DNA from: Protea cynaroides
Taxonomy: Eukaryota > Streptophyta > Magnoliopsida > Proteales > Proteaceae
DNA length: 64,000 nucleotides
Assembly: GCA_028583415.1 (NCBI GenBank)
Contig: CM053267.1
Location: 25,872,112-25,936,111, forward strand
Direction of reading: 5' to 3'
Positions within the stretch are counted from its first letter, which is position 1. The number at the start of each line of letters is the position of its first letter. The notes beneath the pieces are model-generated. The model was not told the origin of the DNA, did no database searches, and was given only the letters and a program-made list of their open reading frames with translations. Position numbers and translations under genes: made by a program. Below are positions 10,801-22,500 of this stretch, one piece after another.

Positions 10801-11428
10801 GACCGGATGTAGCATTTGCAGTTAGTTTGGTAAGCCAATTCATGCATGATCCTTATTCCACGCATATGGAGGCTGTCTATAGGATTCTTCATTACCTAAA
10901 GTCAGCTCCAGGAAAAGGGATCTTACTCTCCCTATGTGCGGATCTTAGAATAGAAGCTTATACTGATGCTGATTGAGCAGGCAGTCCAGACCAAAAGTCT
11001 ATTCCTGGTTATTGTACCTTTGTGGGAGTTATGTTAGTTACCTGGTGAAGTAAAAAATAGAATGTAGTGGCCTGTTCTAGTGCAGAAGCAGAATTCAGAG
11101 CAATGGCTCAAGGAATATGTGAACTTTTATGGTTGAATGGTTTACTCAGTGACTTAAAAATAAAGTGCTTTCAACCTATGATCCTCTCTTGTGATAACAA
11201 GGCTATCATTTCAGCATTGCCCATGATCCAATTCAACATGATAGGACAAAACATATTGAAATCGATCGACATTTTATCAAAGAGAAGCTCGAGAGTGGTT
11301 AGATTCAAATACCTTATGTCAGATCAAAGGATCAACTGGCTGATATTCTTACAAAAGGCTTACCTGTAAAGCCATTTCAAGCTACATTGTCCAAGTTGGG
11401 TATGCATGATATTTACGCACCAACTTGA
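7874..11428 (+). pseudogene. copia pol (PR-INT-RT-RNaseH), broken
   Basis: Domains come in copia order. The protease motif WVMDTGATDHMTG is near 8156. The GAG-pre-integrase segment LWHRRLGHS is near 8571. The integrase core has D in LVHSDIWGP (about 8730), D in LRSDNG (about 8930) and E in QNGVAERKNRH (about 9040), split over two frames. The RT start KWVFTVKQNSDGSVDRYKA lies after 10016, the catalytic YVDDIIVIG near 10478, and RNase H YTDAD and SSAEAEFRAMAQG near 10960-11110. The tail LADILTKG precedes the polypurine tract. At least six stops or frameshifts are present, including TGG to TGA just after YTDAD. Confidence 0.9.
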
Positions 11429-11435
11429 GGGGGAG
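11422..11435 (+). other. Polypurine tract of copia element
   Basis: AACTTGAGGGGGAG immediately upstream of the 3' LTR, the expected plus-strand primer. Confidence 0.88.
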
Positions 11436-11644
11436 TGTTGTCGAGATTATTGTAAATATCACTATAGTGCTATTGCACTATAGTGTTGTCGTTAGGGGTA
11501 GTTTGGTCTAAGGTTTTAATTATTGTTTTGTTTTGTTTTTCTCTCTTAGTAGTATGAGGGTATGATTGTAATCTCTTCTTTACATCATTATAAATATATG
11601 TGGGAGTGAGGAAAATAATTTAATTCTCTTCTATTCTTTTCTCA
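11436..11644 (+). repeat. 3' LTR of copia element
   Basis: 209 bases, TGTTGTCGAG to TTTTCTCA, colinear with the 5' LTR with scattered substitutions. Confidence 0.93.
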
Positions 11645-12129
11645 ATGAACAAAGCGAGTTTTGATTTCTACAACTCATAGGGATTTTCTTACCTCTCTGA
11701 TTTTTATACTTTCATTTTCTTCTAGATTAGCAAAACTATATCTTTCTTTTGTTATACTTGATGGCTGTAGCTATGATCTTGGATTTCTTCATCTTTACCA
11801 CCAAAAAAAAAAAAAAGGTTTCTTCGTTAATTTCATGCGAACTATGCAGATCTATTTAGGGACTTTTTGTTTCTTTTCATTGGCATTATTGGTAAACAGG
11901 GTTCTTGATTTCTTCTTCAGGCTGAGGTTTTTCTCTTTGAAATTCATCGCCATGAGCTGATCTAGTTTGTTTAAGCAGGGTGCTTAAGCATTTGTCTTAT
12001 CGTAGGATAAAATGGAGAATGAATTTATCTTCTCTTTAATTTTTTTCCCTGAATTTTCACTGTTATGAAGAAACCTGGTATTTGATAGTTCTTTAATCTA
12101 CATCTTGGTTATTTTACAGAGGATTTATT

Positions 12130-12256
12130 TAGAGACCTCCAAGCAAAATTCCGTAACTGGAAGGCTAACGTTGATTCACAAGGGAAGCTAATGTTGATTC
12201 ACAAGGGTCCCTTCCCCTCTCCCAACCCCTATTTAGCTTGGAGGCTCCTTGCTTCA
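12130..12256. other. Possible small inverted-repeat insertion with internal duplication
   Basis: GACCTCCAAGC near 12137 and GCTTGGAGGCTCC near 12236 are inverted. Between them GTTGATTCACAAGGG is repeated twice. It could be a MITE remnant. No target duplication was resolved. Confidence 0.3.
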
Positions 12257-12490
12257 CCAATGAATTACAAAATATCATTGGCAAAAAAAATGTAGTTCTC
12301 TATCAGTTCATAAGCTTTTTGAATTGGATTTACTTTCGTTTCCTTTCCAATGTGGTACTAAAGCTTTGAAGTGGGAAAAAAAAAGGTAGAAATTTAAGAT
12401 AAAAAAACATGACAAGTTTTAGATTGGATGAAATATCTTCTATTTGCCAAGTTACTAGAACTTGAAGGATTGTATTTCCAACTACCAAAT

Positions 12491-15400
12491 TGTAACATCC
12501 CCTTCCCAGGTGAGGAAAATGAATCACTGATCACACTAAAAACAATAAAAGGCTTAGTTAAACCTGTATAATTTTTTTTCTTCTTCCAAACATATATCAT
12601 CTCATCTGATAGTACCTGCTATCTCATCTGTATCAATTTTGATTCATTTTCAATACTTTAAAATATACAGCGAAAGTCCTAAACCATATATTCTATTAAA
12701 CTGATGGCAAAACTACTCATTACATAAATAAACTTAATTACTTAAATTACATCTAAGGTGTGGGCCTATTACAAAAACTTGCTTCCCACACAGTTGAAAT
12801 ATCAACTACATAGAGTTTACATTATACAAATACATAATCAAAATACTTTAATTAACCAAGAGGCCCAAACTTCCTCTTGGACTACCATCTACGGTTGTCT
12901 CTTTTCCTTGAGCTTGATATAATCACCTGTAAAACATGTAAATCAACTGGAATGAATCAAAGCTCAGTAAATAGCTAACAACTTGGCAAGAATACATGCA
13001 ACAAACATCATATCAAATATGTAATAAACAAGGAAGCTGTCTTTGTTATGTATTGTATCTAACGGCTATTTACTTGCTACTATTTCACATCTTGTTCTTG
13101 TTTTTTTTTTTTATCATAACGTGATCATATTCCCACTCATGGATACTTCCTTCTTTTCCTATAGTTCCATGATACTGATCTGTATATTTATTTATTTTTA
13201 TTTTCTTGTCTTGCATTCACTTTTCTTGCTTGACTTGACTACAAATTGTTGACTTAGGCTCAATGGATGTATTCATATCTTGCCCCATTGTGCGCTTGGC
13301 CATTTCATAATATGACTGACTTGCATTCTGTTTTTCTTATAGGCCACTATTTTCTTTCATGACTTGTCTATTTGTTAACATTTCTGGACTCAACGGGTGC
13401 TTCCGTTTCTTGTCAATTGTACATCATGCTTTGACTCATTGGATGCCTCTGTTTCTCGTCACTGGTTTGACTCAACGGCTGTTTCCGTTTATTGTCACTT
13501 GTTAGGCTTAACTCAACGGCTGCTTCCGTTTATTATCACATGTTTGGCTCACCGGATGCTCCCGTATCTTGCCACTTGTTTGACTCAACGGCTGCTTCCA
13601 TTTATTGTCACATGTTTGGCTCACCGGAGGCTCCCATATCTTGCCACTTGTTTGACTCAACGGCTGCTTCCGTTTATTGTCACATGTTTGGCTCACCGGA
13701 TGCTCCCGTATCTTGCCACTTGTTTAACTCAATGGCTGCTTTCGTTTATTGTCACATGTTTGGCTCACTGGATGCTCCCGTATCTTGCCACTTGTTTGAC
13801 TCAACAGATATTTCCATTTGCCATCACTTAATCATGATGTACCTGTATTCCTAGGCTGATTTTCTAGGATTTTTCTTTCTATAAAATATAAACTTGGACT
13901 TGCTATCCATTTATTCATTCCGTATATAAATTTACAGATGGTACTGTTTAACATTCTATCGGTGCATGCACATCTGTTACAAGTTATTTATGTTAGTTCC
14001 AACTCATATTACTGTCCGTATATTTTATAACCTATTAGAAGAGATTGTCATTTCCGTTGTAGTCTAACTTGACTTCACCTTTACTCTTATCTTTACTAGT
14101 ATAAACCTATTTCTTATCTTTCTTTGTCCTCATGATGTTCCTACTAGTTTACAACAGTTTACAAAAGTATTATGATCACCGGCAGTATTTAAAAAATTAA
14201 AACTTACAAGTATAAAATTTGCTGTCCAGTGGTTATATCCATTAGTCCACATTTTATTTTACAGCTTGTAAACATTCTTCATTAAAATGATCTCATTCTC
14301 TTGTTTCAGGTTTAGGGGTCATGTAACATATTGAAGAAACTTTCTACATTCATAACTGTATGTATAACACAATATAACAACAATAAATATCAATACACTT
14401 GCAACATCTGACAATTTTCACTATACCACTCATAAACTATATACCAAAGTGGAATAACATTTCAGGTTTATATAGATGGATATAAAAGCATCAAACTCAA
14501 GAAGCATTCATCACCACACCTGCACATAAATATATTTACAATACTAGCCTACAACAAGAGGTTAGTTACTCACTTTGCAACTCACAACTACCCTATTTAT
14601 AGCTCCTTGAACTTCTAATCAGATTTGAGTACAACAAGCAAAACCTTCTCCTCCTACAGCCATAAAGTGATATTCTTCACTTATAAAATGCATGAGTAAA
14701 CCCCAAATATGATATTAAAATTATTGGGATACCCGGTTTTATACCTGATCCTCTTGGCCAAAAATGACCCCTGCTTGGCTTAAGTTAGAAACTCCCTACC
14801 ATGCTGTCTTATTTGGAATACATTAACATATGAACCTTTAATCAATGTATGAATCATCTTTTAACCCCTTAACATGCATCATAACAAAGCCCTCTAAACG
14901 TTTGTTTAGTTTTCCAATCTATTTAGGTCCCTTAGTTAGGAACCCCAACACTTAAATCCCAAAACCTGCTGTAACAGCAACTTCGGTAATATAGACCTTA
15001 ATTCAAAAATGGTTGCATTAGAGTGTCCAAAACTTTATGAAAAATTTTCAAATTTGGACCACATCTAGTTTATAGGCTAATAGGAGTCTCTGAAAAAATT
15101 TTTCATTAAAAACTATTTTAGATTGGTCAAAATAGCCCTATATTTTTACCTATCTACTGTAACAGCATGTGCTGTACAATGAACCTTCAATTAATAATAA
15201 ATTAATTTGAATGCCCAAAATTTCATAAGAAAATTATCAAATTTGGATCACATATGCCTCACATATCACCAAAGATCTCTGAGAAGAAATCTTGCCAATA
15301 ATCGATCTCAATTGGTCAAAATAACCAATCTATTGAAACCAATGATACCCAGATTTTCCCATGCATTTATACTGATTTTAACATGAGCTTTGGGCAGGAT

Positions 15401-16990
15401 GGAGTTCGAATTTTGGTGTCTATTTTAGCACAATACGTACTCCTTTCAAATACCTTTCCAACGCATCAGGAATCATCAAATTCCGATTTTTATGTAGGAA
15501 GTTATGGCCTTTGGACTGAACAGGGATTATGCTGCCAGTCCATGACGGGTTAACCCAAAACGGGTTGGATCATCTAAGGTCATTTTCTTCTTGTTTTTCT
15601 CATAACCACTACCATCTAACACTCTTAACTCATCATTTAAACTCAGAAATCACCTTTGCAGATGTTAACCATATTTAAACTTCTATTTTCCCCAATTTAT
15701 ATATGCACAAAATCACATTTACATATACTTTGCTTGAGATTTGATGAACAATGTTACTGTTCATCATCTCTTTCACTGGAAACCTAAATGATTCTAAAAA
15801 TCCACTTTATTTTTTTATTGATTCAACATGCAAACCACATTCCCTTCACCATAGGGTATAAGAAACTCACCTGAGCACTCACAAGATAGTTCCCAAGCTT
15901 GAACCACCAAGGACAGCAACTCTAATTTTAATTTCTTCCTTAGTTTTGCTGCAACTCCTTCAAGGATACCCCAAAAATGAATTTCTTCCTTGAGAGCTTC
16001 CTTGGACTGATGATCTCCAGCTGAGCACTCCTTCTTGCATTCAAAATCCCAATTTCTAGCACCTCAATCCACTCCACAAGCTCCCCAACTATTACAATCT
16101 CATCCAACGAAAGCAAGCTTCCACTCTCTTCTCTACCAACGAATTTCCCAGCTAAAAAAAAAAAAAAAAAAAAAAAAAACTGCACTGAAATCAGATCCTT
16201 CTTTTGTAGACTCTATTTTCTGCTTTTTTCTAAAATTCTAAAATTAAATTTTATGGTGAAAAACCCCTCTTGCCCTCAACAGTCACCCAATGCATGAAGG
16301 GCTGCCTATACTTCTAGGGTATCCCTCCAATTCTTCCATGCCTATTTTACCCATCCAAGATTCCATTATCTTGACATGCATGCCTTTATATTTTAAAGGT
16401 TTAAGTCACCCTTATATTTCAGCCACCAAAAATGACCTCCAACTAATTCACCAAATTCCTCTTGTGTCTTCCTTTTTCCTAAAAATGAAAACCCATCATC
16501 CACCAATAGTGTATCACTATTGGGTATCTACTACAATCAATATGTAAATGCCAACAGAGTTAATTTCATTTCGCCTCCTAGGTGATTTGAACTCAAGATC
16601 TCCAAGTTTTAATTCCATCATGCACTAAAAGAAAATAAACCATTAAGCTAACTCTTTAAATCTAATATTCATTTTCACTAACAATTTCATAAAGGTAAGG
16701 TCACTTATGAAAATAAACAACTATGCTAGCATAACAACTCATTTCCTACTTTATAGGCAACATAATTTTTAAGCATCATAAATCTGAATTTCTTGAGCAT
16801 ACCAATATCCACAAGTCAACACACACATTACCTCACACTATTTAAAAGTAAACATTACCTATTTTCACCATAGACATAGAACAATCATCTTAGTATCACA
16901 GCCCCCAACTATCAATCCCTTCCACCTGTTTCAACTTAATGAGCAACCGAGATCACTAAAAAAAAAAAAAAAAAAACTTGGGCTGTTACA
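12491..16990 (-). repeat. 3' LTR of LARD-like element (4500 bp)
   Basis: On the plus strand it starts TGTAACATCC and ends GGGCTGTTACA, so on the minus strand TGTAACAGCCC to GGATGTTACA. Across the first 200 bases I count about seven differences from the other LTR. It contains a 72-bp higher-order repeat (about 13380-13830), an A-run at 16154-16179 and otherwise AT-rich non-coding DNA. Confidence 0.94.
13380..13850. repeat. 72-bp higher-order tandem repeat in LARD LTR (left copy)
   Basis: Alternating half-units of about 36 bp: one with GACTCAACGGCTGCTTCCG and TATTGTCACATG, the other with CTCACCGGATGCTCCCG and TCTTGCCACTTG. The 72-bp period is a multiple of three, so two or three frames stay open together and give repetitive proteins. 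These frames run opposite to the element and are not considered genes. Confidence 0.88.
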
Positions 16991-17010
16991 ATCCACTCCC
17001 CTTAAAATAA
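16991..17010 (-). other. Polypurine tract of LARD-like element
   Basis: On the minus strand TTTTAAGGGGAGTGGAT abuts the start of the 3' LTR. This fixes the element's orientation. Confidence 0.88.
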
Positions 17011-18465
17011 TTTCGTCCTTGAAATTAGATCGTACTTGGACACCTGCTAATGTCCCCACAGTTAACGAAATCTCAAACTCTTAGTATCTTAATTACCATC
17101 TTTACCTGAGATCAAGATTGTATCTCTATTCTCAACTTATATTCATACTAAAGAATCAATTCGTATACTTACACTTGAACTGTTACCTGCACTAACTTTT
17201 AGTTCATACTTTAGCACTTTGCACATCAATACTCCTCTTCGATACTTGAAAACGGTGACAATTTAATTTCCTCTTATACCCAACGACAGTGTCGACTTTA
17301 GAAATAAATCTCACAAAATTTTCTTTCTTTTCAAATCAGTCTACATCACCACTGAGCATTTTTTAAACTCAAAGTTTCTTATACTCTTGGAATAACACCA
17401 CAATGTAAGTACCTTATACCAACTAACCTCCAACATGTGCAGATCTAGTTATCTCACTGCTTCTTGTCTCAACATACCATATAACATAACCACTTTTACA
17501 TGAAGAAAATTAGCACCCTATAGTTTAGAATATAGAATCAGTCTCTTGAACATAACTGTTACCTACCACCACAATAGTATGATCATCACCTCTTTCTAGT
17601 TAACACTATTTCTTACTATATAATCTGGAATTACTTGCTAAAAAAATTAAATTTTAACACATAACATATACTATTCATCATTTTTTTTATATCTTCAACA
17701 TAAAGTTTTGATTTCTTACTAGTTGATCTTTCCATAGCTATTAACCATGATCCTTTAAACTTAATTATTACAGTACATCATTATAAATAATTACACATTC
17801 ATCAAACTCTATATACTTTCTACAACAACCACAGTTAGATCCTTTCTTATTCCCAAATGGTCATTACACCTACCTTTGTATCTTTAACCTGACTAGAACT
17901 CTCTCTTAAAATTTTCTTAGACATCCATTATCTTGTTCCCAATCTCATTGATTCAATTTACAACAACTCATATACAATAATTCAATAACCTGGTCATCAT
18001 CTCATTAATCCATACCTAGCTCATAAGTAGTTCACCTGCTTGATCCTCAAACCTTTTTAGCATTTGATAAAACATCTACTATTTACATTACCTGTTACGC
18101 ATCAGCTAAGCACACTTTATTAATATTAGTTTGAACTTCAATTTCAATTCTTTACTTCAACTAAAGTATGCCTTAATACATCACAGAGCATATCCATTAG
18201 GTTTCTATATCCAGATTAAATGATAATCTTTAGAAAAAAAATTTCTTCCCAAGTTACATAGTTCTTTACGCTATTATATTGTATCATGATTTCGAGTGTA
18301 CTTACCTTATTCCATCCATACCTTAGAATTTTATCTATCTAAATACTTCTAGGTCATAGTGTAAGCTAAATCCTCACACAACGAGTCATACATAGCTTAG
18401 AACTTATTAACTTCCTAATTTCTTGCCTTTAATGTTCACATCAGAAGAAATATAATGCAAAGCAA
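17011..18465 (-). other. LARD internal region, no coding sequence seen
   Basis: AT-rich sequence between the polypurine tract and the gag trace. Pol genes would be expected here in an autonomous element, but no RT, RNase H or integrase motif was found on the minus strand. Confidence 0.7.
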
Positions 18466-19076
18466 TTACTATGTAAGAATCAAATTTCTTGCATACCTCA
18501 GTCTACAGTCTCTGGCAAAATGTCCTTTGGCTCCACATCGGTAGCAAATATCCGTGCCCCACCTACAATCACCTTCATGATTTCTTCTACACAAAGTGCA
18601 CTTGGTTTTCCTTGTCGGTCCTTTAACTTGCTTTGAAACTTTGATGGGCCACATGGGTCCTCTCCCTCTAAGGATATCTTTTTGTGCATCTTTTCAACAA
18701 AACCATCTCCCTCACTACGACAGGCTTTCTCCCTAGTAGGCTGTAAGCTTGATACTGTCACACTGGAAGTTTGTTTTTGATGCCAATGTTCCATAAACTC
18801 TGCAAAAATGCCCTTAAAATCCTCTGGAGTCCATCTTGGAGGGGAAACCTGAGCTGTTCCTCCAACTTCTAACTGCTGTCTCTGAAGTACATATGTGGCA
18901 AATGCCTCCAAGTATTTCTGAGGTGTCATTCCAGGAGTTTCTGGTTCAGAGGGTAACAGTGAGTGTTTTCCTTCCTTCTTTCGTTCCACTCTGGTATCCG
19001 AAGATCCTTGTCTTGGAGACATCTGAGAACCAAAATGATATCTTATTATTTCATATTCTGCTACAAAACAATCCAT
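18466..19076 (-). pseudogene. gypsy-type gag remnant with two zinc knuckles
   Basis: The upstream frame (M at 19076) contains SPRQGSSDTRVERKKEGK and ETPGMTPQKYLEAFATYVLQ. After a frameshift near 18650 the second frame gives CTLCRRNHEGDC and CYRCGAKGHFARDC, spaced like the double CCHC end of some Ty3/gypsy gag proteins. The first knuckle is irregular. It would bind RNA if translated by frameshift, but as it stands the protein is broken. The middle of gag and everything downstream is missing. Confidence 0.72.
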
Positions 19077-19570
19077 CCTATGACCAATGAGTTATCATAG
19101 CCTCTAAGCATTATTCACCAATAACATTATAGATTTAGTCTATAATCTTAGTTCACTTCAAATAATTCATGTACTTAAATCCTCTCTTGCCATGGAACAA
19201 TAGTCCCTACTAAGTATTGTCTACTTAGCTCCTATTTTCTCTAAGATCTAAATTTTTTTACTTTATTTCTAAGCAGAAAGTAATAACAGGCATGTAAACA
19301 ATCCCTTATCACCCTAAGTTCCTTCATCCATAGCAATATCATATTCAATAATTCCTTTTTATCTCTAAACTATAGCCTCTACTTACCTGCCAGTCTCCAA
19401 AGATCTTCCTACAGGCAAGAATATTGAAGCTGCTCATTTTTGTTTGTCTCATAATCATCTTATTTATCTCTGAATCGATTAGTTTCATCTTGGATAATTT
19501 ATGTATTGATAACCCTAAGATACTAGTTCTAATAGATACATTTATATATTCTTAGACCAGAGATCCATTT

Positions 19571-19582
19571 GCTCTGATACCA
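19571..19582 (-). other. Primer binding site of LARD-like element
   Basis: GCTCTGATACCA on the plus strand, so TGGTATCAGAGC on the minus, four bases inside the 5' LTR. It pairs with initiator tRNA-Met. Confidence 0.92.
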
Positions 19583-19586
19583 CCAC

Positions 19587-22500
19587 TGTAACATCCCCTT
19601 CCTAAGTGAGGAAAATGAATCACTGATCACACTAAAAACAATAAAAGGCTTAGTTAAACCTGTATAATTTTTTTTTCTTCTTCCAAACATATATCATCTC
19701 ATCTGATAGTACCTGCTATCTTATCTGTCATCAACTTTGATCCATTTTCAATACTTTAAAATATACAGCGAAAGTCCTAAACCATATATTCTATTAAACT
19801 GATGGCAAAACTACTCATTACATAAATAAACTTAATTACTTAAATTACATCCAAGGTGTGGGCCTATTACAAAAACTTGCTACCCACACAGCTGAAATAT
19901 CAACTAGATAGAGTTTATATTATACAAATACATAATCAAAATACTTTAATTAACCAAGAGGCCCAAACTTCCTCTTGGACTACCATCTACGGTTGTCTCT
20001 TTTCCTTGAGCTTGCTATAATCATCTGTAAAACATGTAAATCAACTGGAATGAGCCAAAGCTCAGTGAATAGCTAATAACTTGGCAGGAATACATGCAAC
20101 AAACATCATATCAAATATGTAATAAACAAGGAAGCTGTCTTTGTTCTGTATTGTATCTAACGGCTATTTACTTGGTAATATTTCACATCTTGTTCTTGTT
20201 TTTTTTTTTTTTATATCATTACATGATCATATTCCCACTCATGGATACTTCCTTGTTTTCCTATAGTTCCATGATACTGATATGTATATTTATTTATTTT
20301 TATTTTTTTGTCTTGCATTCACTGTTCTTGCTTGACTTGACTACAAATTGTTGACTTAGGCTCAATGGATGTATTCATATCTTGCCCCATTGTGCGCTTG
20401 GCCATTTCATAATATGACTGACTTGCATTCTGTTTTTCTTATAGACCACTATTTTCTTTCATGACTTGTCTATTTGTTAACATTTCTGGACTCAACGGAT
20501 GCTTCCGTTTCTTGTCAATTGTACATCATGCTTTGACTCATTGGATGCCTCTGTTTCTCGTCACTGGTTTGACTCAACGGCTGCTTCCGTTTATTGTCAC
20601 TTGTTAGGCTTGACTCAATGGCTGCTTCCGTTTATTGTCACATGTTTGGCTCACCGGATGCTCCCGTATCTTGCCACTTGTTTGACTCAACGGCTGCTTC
20701 CGTTTATTGTCACATGTTTGGCTCACCGGATGCTCCCATATCTTGCCACTTGTTTGACTCAACGGCTGCTTCCATTTATTGTCACATGTTTAGCTCACCG
20801 GATGCTCCCGTATCTTACCACTTATTTAACTCAATGGCTGCTTCCGTTTATTGTCACATGTTTGGCTTACCGGATACTCCCGTATCTTGCCACTTGTTTG
20901 ACTCAACAGATATTTCCATTTGCTGTCACTTAATCATGATGTACCAGTATTCCTAGGCTGATTTTCAAGGACTTTTCTTTCTATAAAATATAAACTTGGA
21001 CTTGCTATCCATTTATTCATTCCGTATATAAATTTACAGATGGTACTGTTTAACATTCTATCGGTGCATGTACATCTGTTACAAGTTATTTATGTTAGTT
21101 CCAACTCATATTACTGTCTGTATCTTTTATAACCTATTAGAAGAGATTGTCATTTCCGTTGTAGTCTAACTTGACTTCACCTTTACTCTTATCTTTACTA
21201 GTATAAATCTATTTCTTATCTTTCTTTGTCCTCATGACGTTCCTACTAGTTTACAACAGTTTACAAAAGTATTATGATCACCGAAAGCATTTAAAAAATT
21301 AAAATTTACAAGTATAAAATTTGCTGTCCATTGGTTACATCCATTAGTCCACATTTTATTTTACAGCTTGTAAACATTCTTCATTAAAATGATCCCATTC
21401 TCTTGTTTCAGGTTTAGGGGTCATGTAACATATTGAAGAAACTTTCTACATTCATAACTGTATGTATAACACAATATAACAACAATAAATATCAATACAC
21501 TTGCAGCATCTGACAATTTTCACCATACCACTCATAAACTATATACCAAAGTGGAATAACATTTCAGGTTTACATAGATGGATATAAAAGCATCAATCTC
21601 AAGAAGCATTCATCACCACACCTGCACATAAATATATTTACAATACTAGCCTACTACAAGAGGTTAGTTACTCACTTTGCAACTCACAACTACCCTATTT
21701 ATAGCTCCTTGAACTTCTAACCAGATTTGAGTACAACAAGCAAAACCTTCACCTCCTACAGCCATAAAGTGATATTCTTCACTTATAAAATACATGAGCA
21801 AACCCCAAATATGATATTAAAATTATTGGGATACCCGGTTTTATACCTGAACCTCTTGGCCAAAAATGACCCCTGCTTGGCTTAAGTTAGAAACTCCCTA
21901 CCATGCTGTCTTATTTGGAATACCTGAACATATGAAGCTTTAATCAATGTAGGAATCATCTTTTAACCCCTTAACATGCATCATAACAAAGCTCTCTAAG
22001 CGTTTGTTTAGTTTTCCAATCTATTTAGGTCCTTTAGTTAGGAAACCCCAACACTTAAATCCCAAAACCTGCTGTAACAGCAACTTCGGTAATATAGACC
22101 TTAATTCAAAAATGGTTGCATTAGAGTGTCCAAAACTTTATGAAAAATTTTCAAATTTGGACTACATCTAGTTTATAGGCTAATAGGAGTCTCTGAAAAA
22201 AAATTTCATTAAAAACTATTTTAGATTGGTCAAAATAGCCCTATATTTTTCCCTATCTACTGTAACAGCATGTGCTGTACAATGAACCTTCAATTAATAA
22301 TAAATTAATTTGAATGCCCAAAACTTCATAAAAAAATTATAAAATTTGGAGCACATATGCCTCACACATCACCAAAGATCTCTGAGAAGAAATCTTGCCA
22401 ATAATCGATCTCAATTGGTCAAAATAACCAATCTATTGAAACCAATGATCCCCAGATTTTCCCATGCATTTATACTGATTTTAACATGAGCTTTGGGCAG

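Larger units (their letters stand above)
6277..11644 (+). mobile_element. Ty1/copia retrotransposon, full-length but decayed
   Basis: Two LTRs of 208-209 bases (TGTTGTC ... TTTTCTCA) enclose a primer site, a copia-order gag-PR-INT-RT-RNaseH region and a polypurine tract. The LTR pair differs at roughly a dozen sites by eye, and many stops and frameshifts have accumulated, so it is an old, dead copy. A perfect target duplication is not visible. The flanks GAAAAC and ATGAAC are at best a decayed one. The matching inverted arm has an uninterrupted site here (about 25189-25195), so the insertion came after that arm arose. The lineage within copia is not assigned. Confidence 0.92.
5878..11970 (+). 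repeat. Left inverted arm (interrupted by copia 6277-11644)
   Basis: The left arm is 5878-6276 plus 11645 to about 11970. It matches the reverse complement of about 24790-25484 plus 29613-29694. Shared landmarks include CACCACGTATTGGTGTTTCA, ATTACCAAGGC, AAATGAAGACA, and on the inner side AGAGAGGTAAGAAAATCCC and GGTAAACAGGG read in the appropriate orientation. Short frames here are not coding. Confidence 0.75.

Noticed and set aside
6272..11650. Perfect target duplication for the copia element
   Set aside because: Flanks GAAAAC and ATGAAC do not match exactly. They may be a decayed duplication but I do not claim one.
13397..13854. Repetitive 144- and 120-residue open frames
   Set aside because: They arise from a 72-bp repeat (multiple of three) open in several frames, run against the element's strand, and show no start context or conservation beyond the DNA repeat. 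The same applies to 20499-20956.
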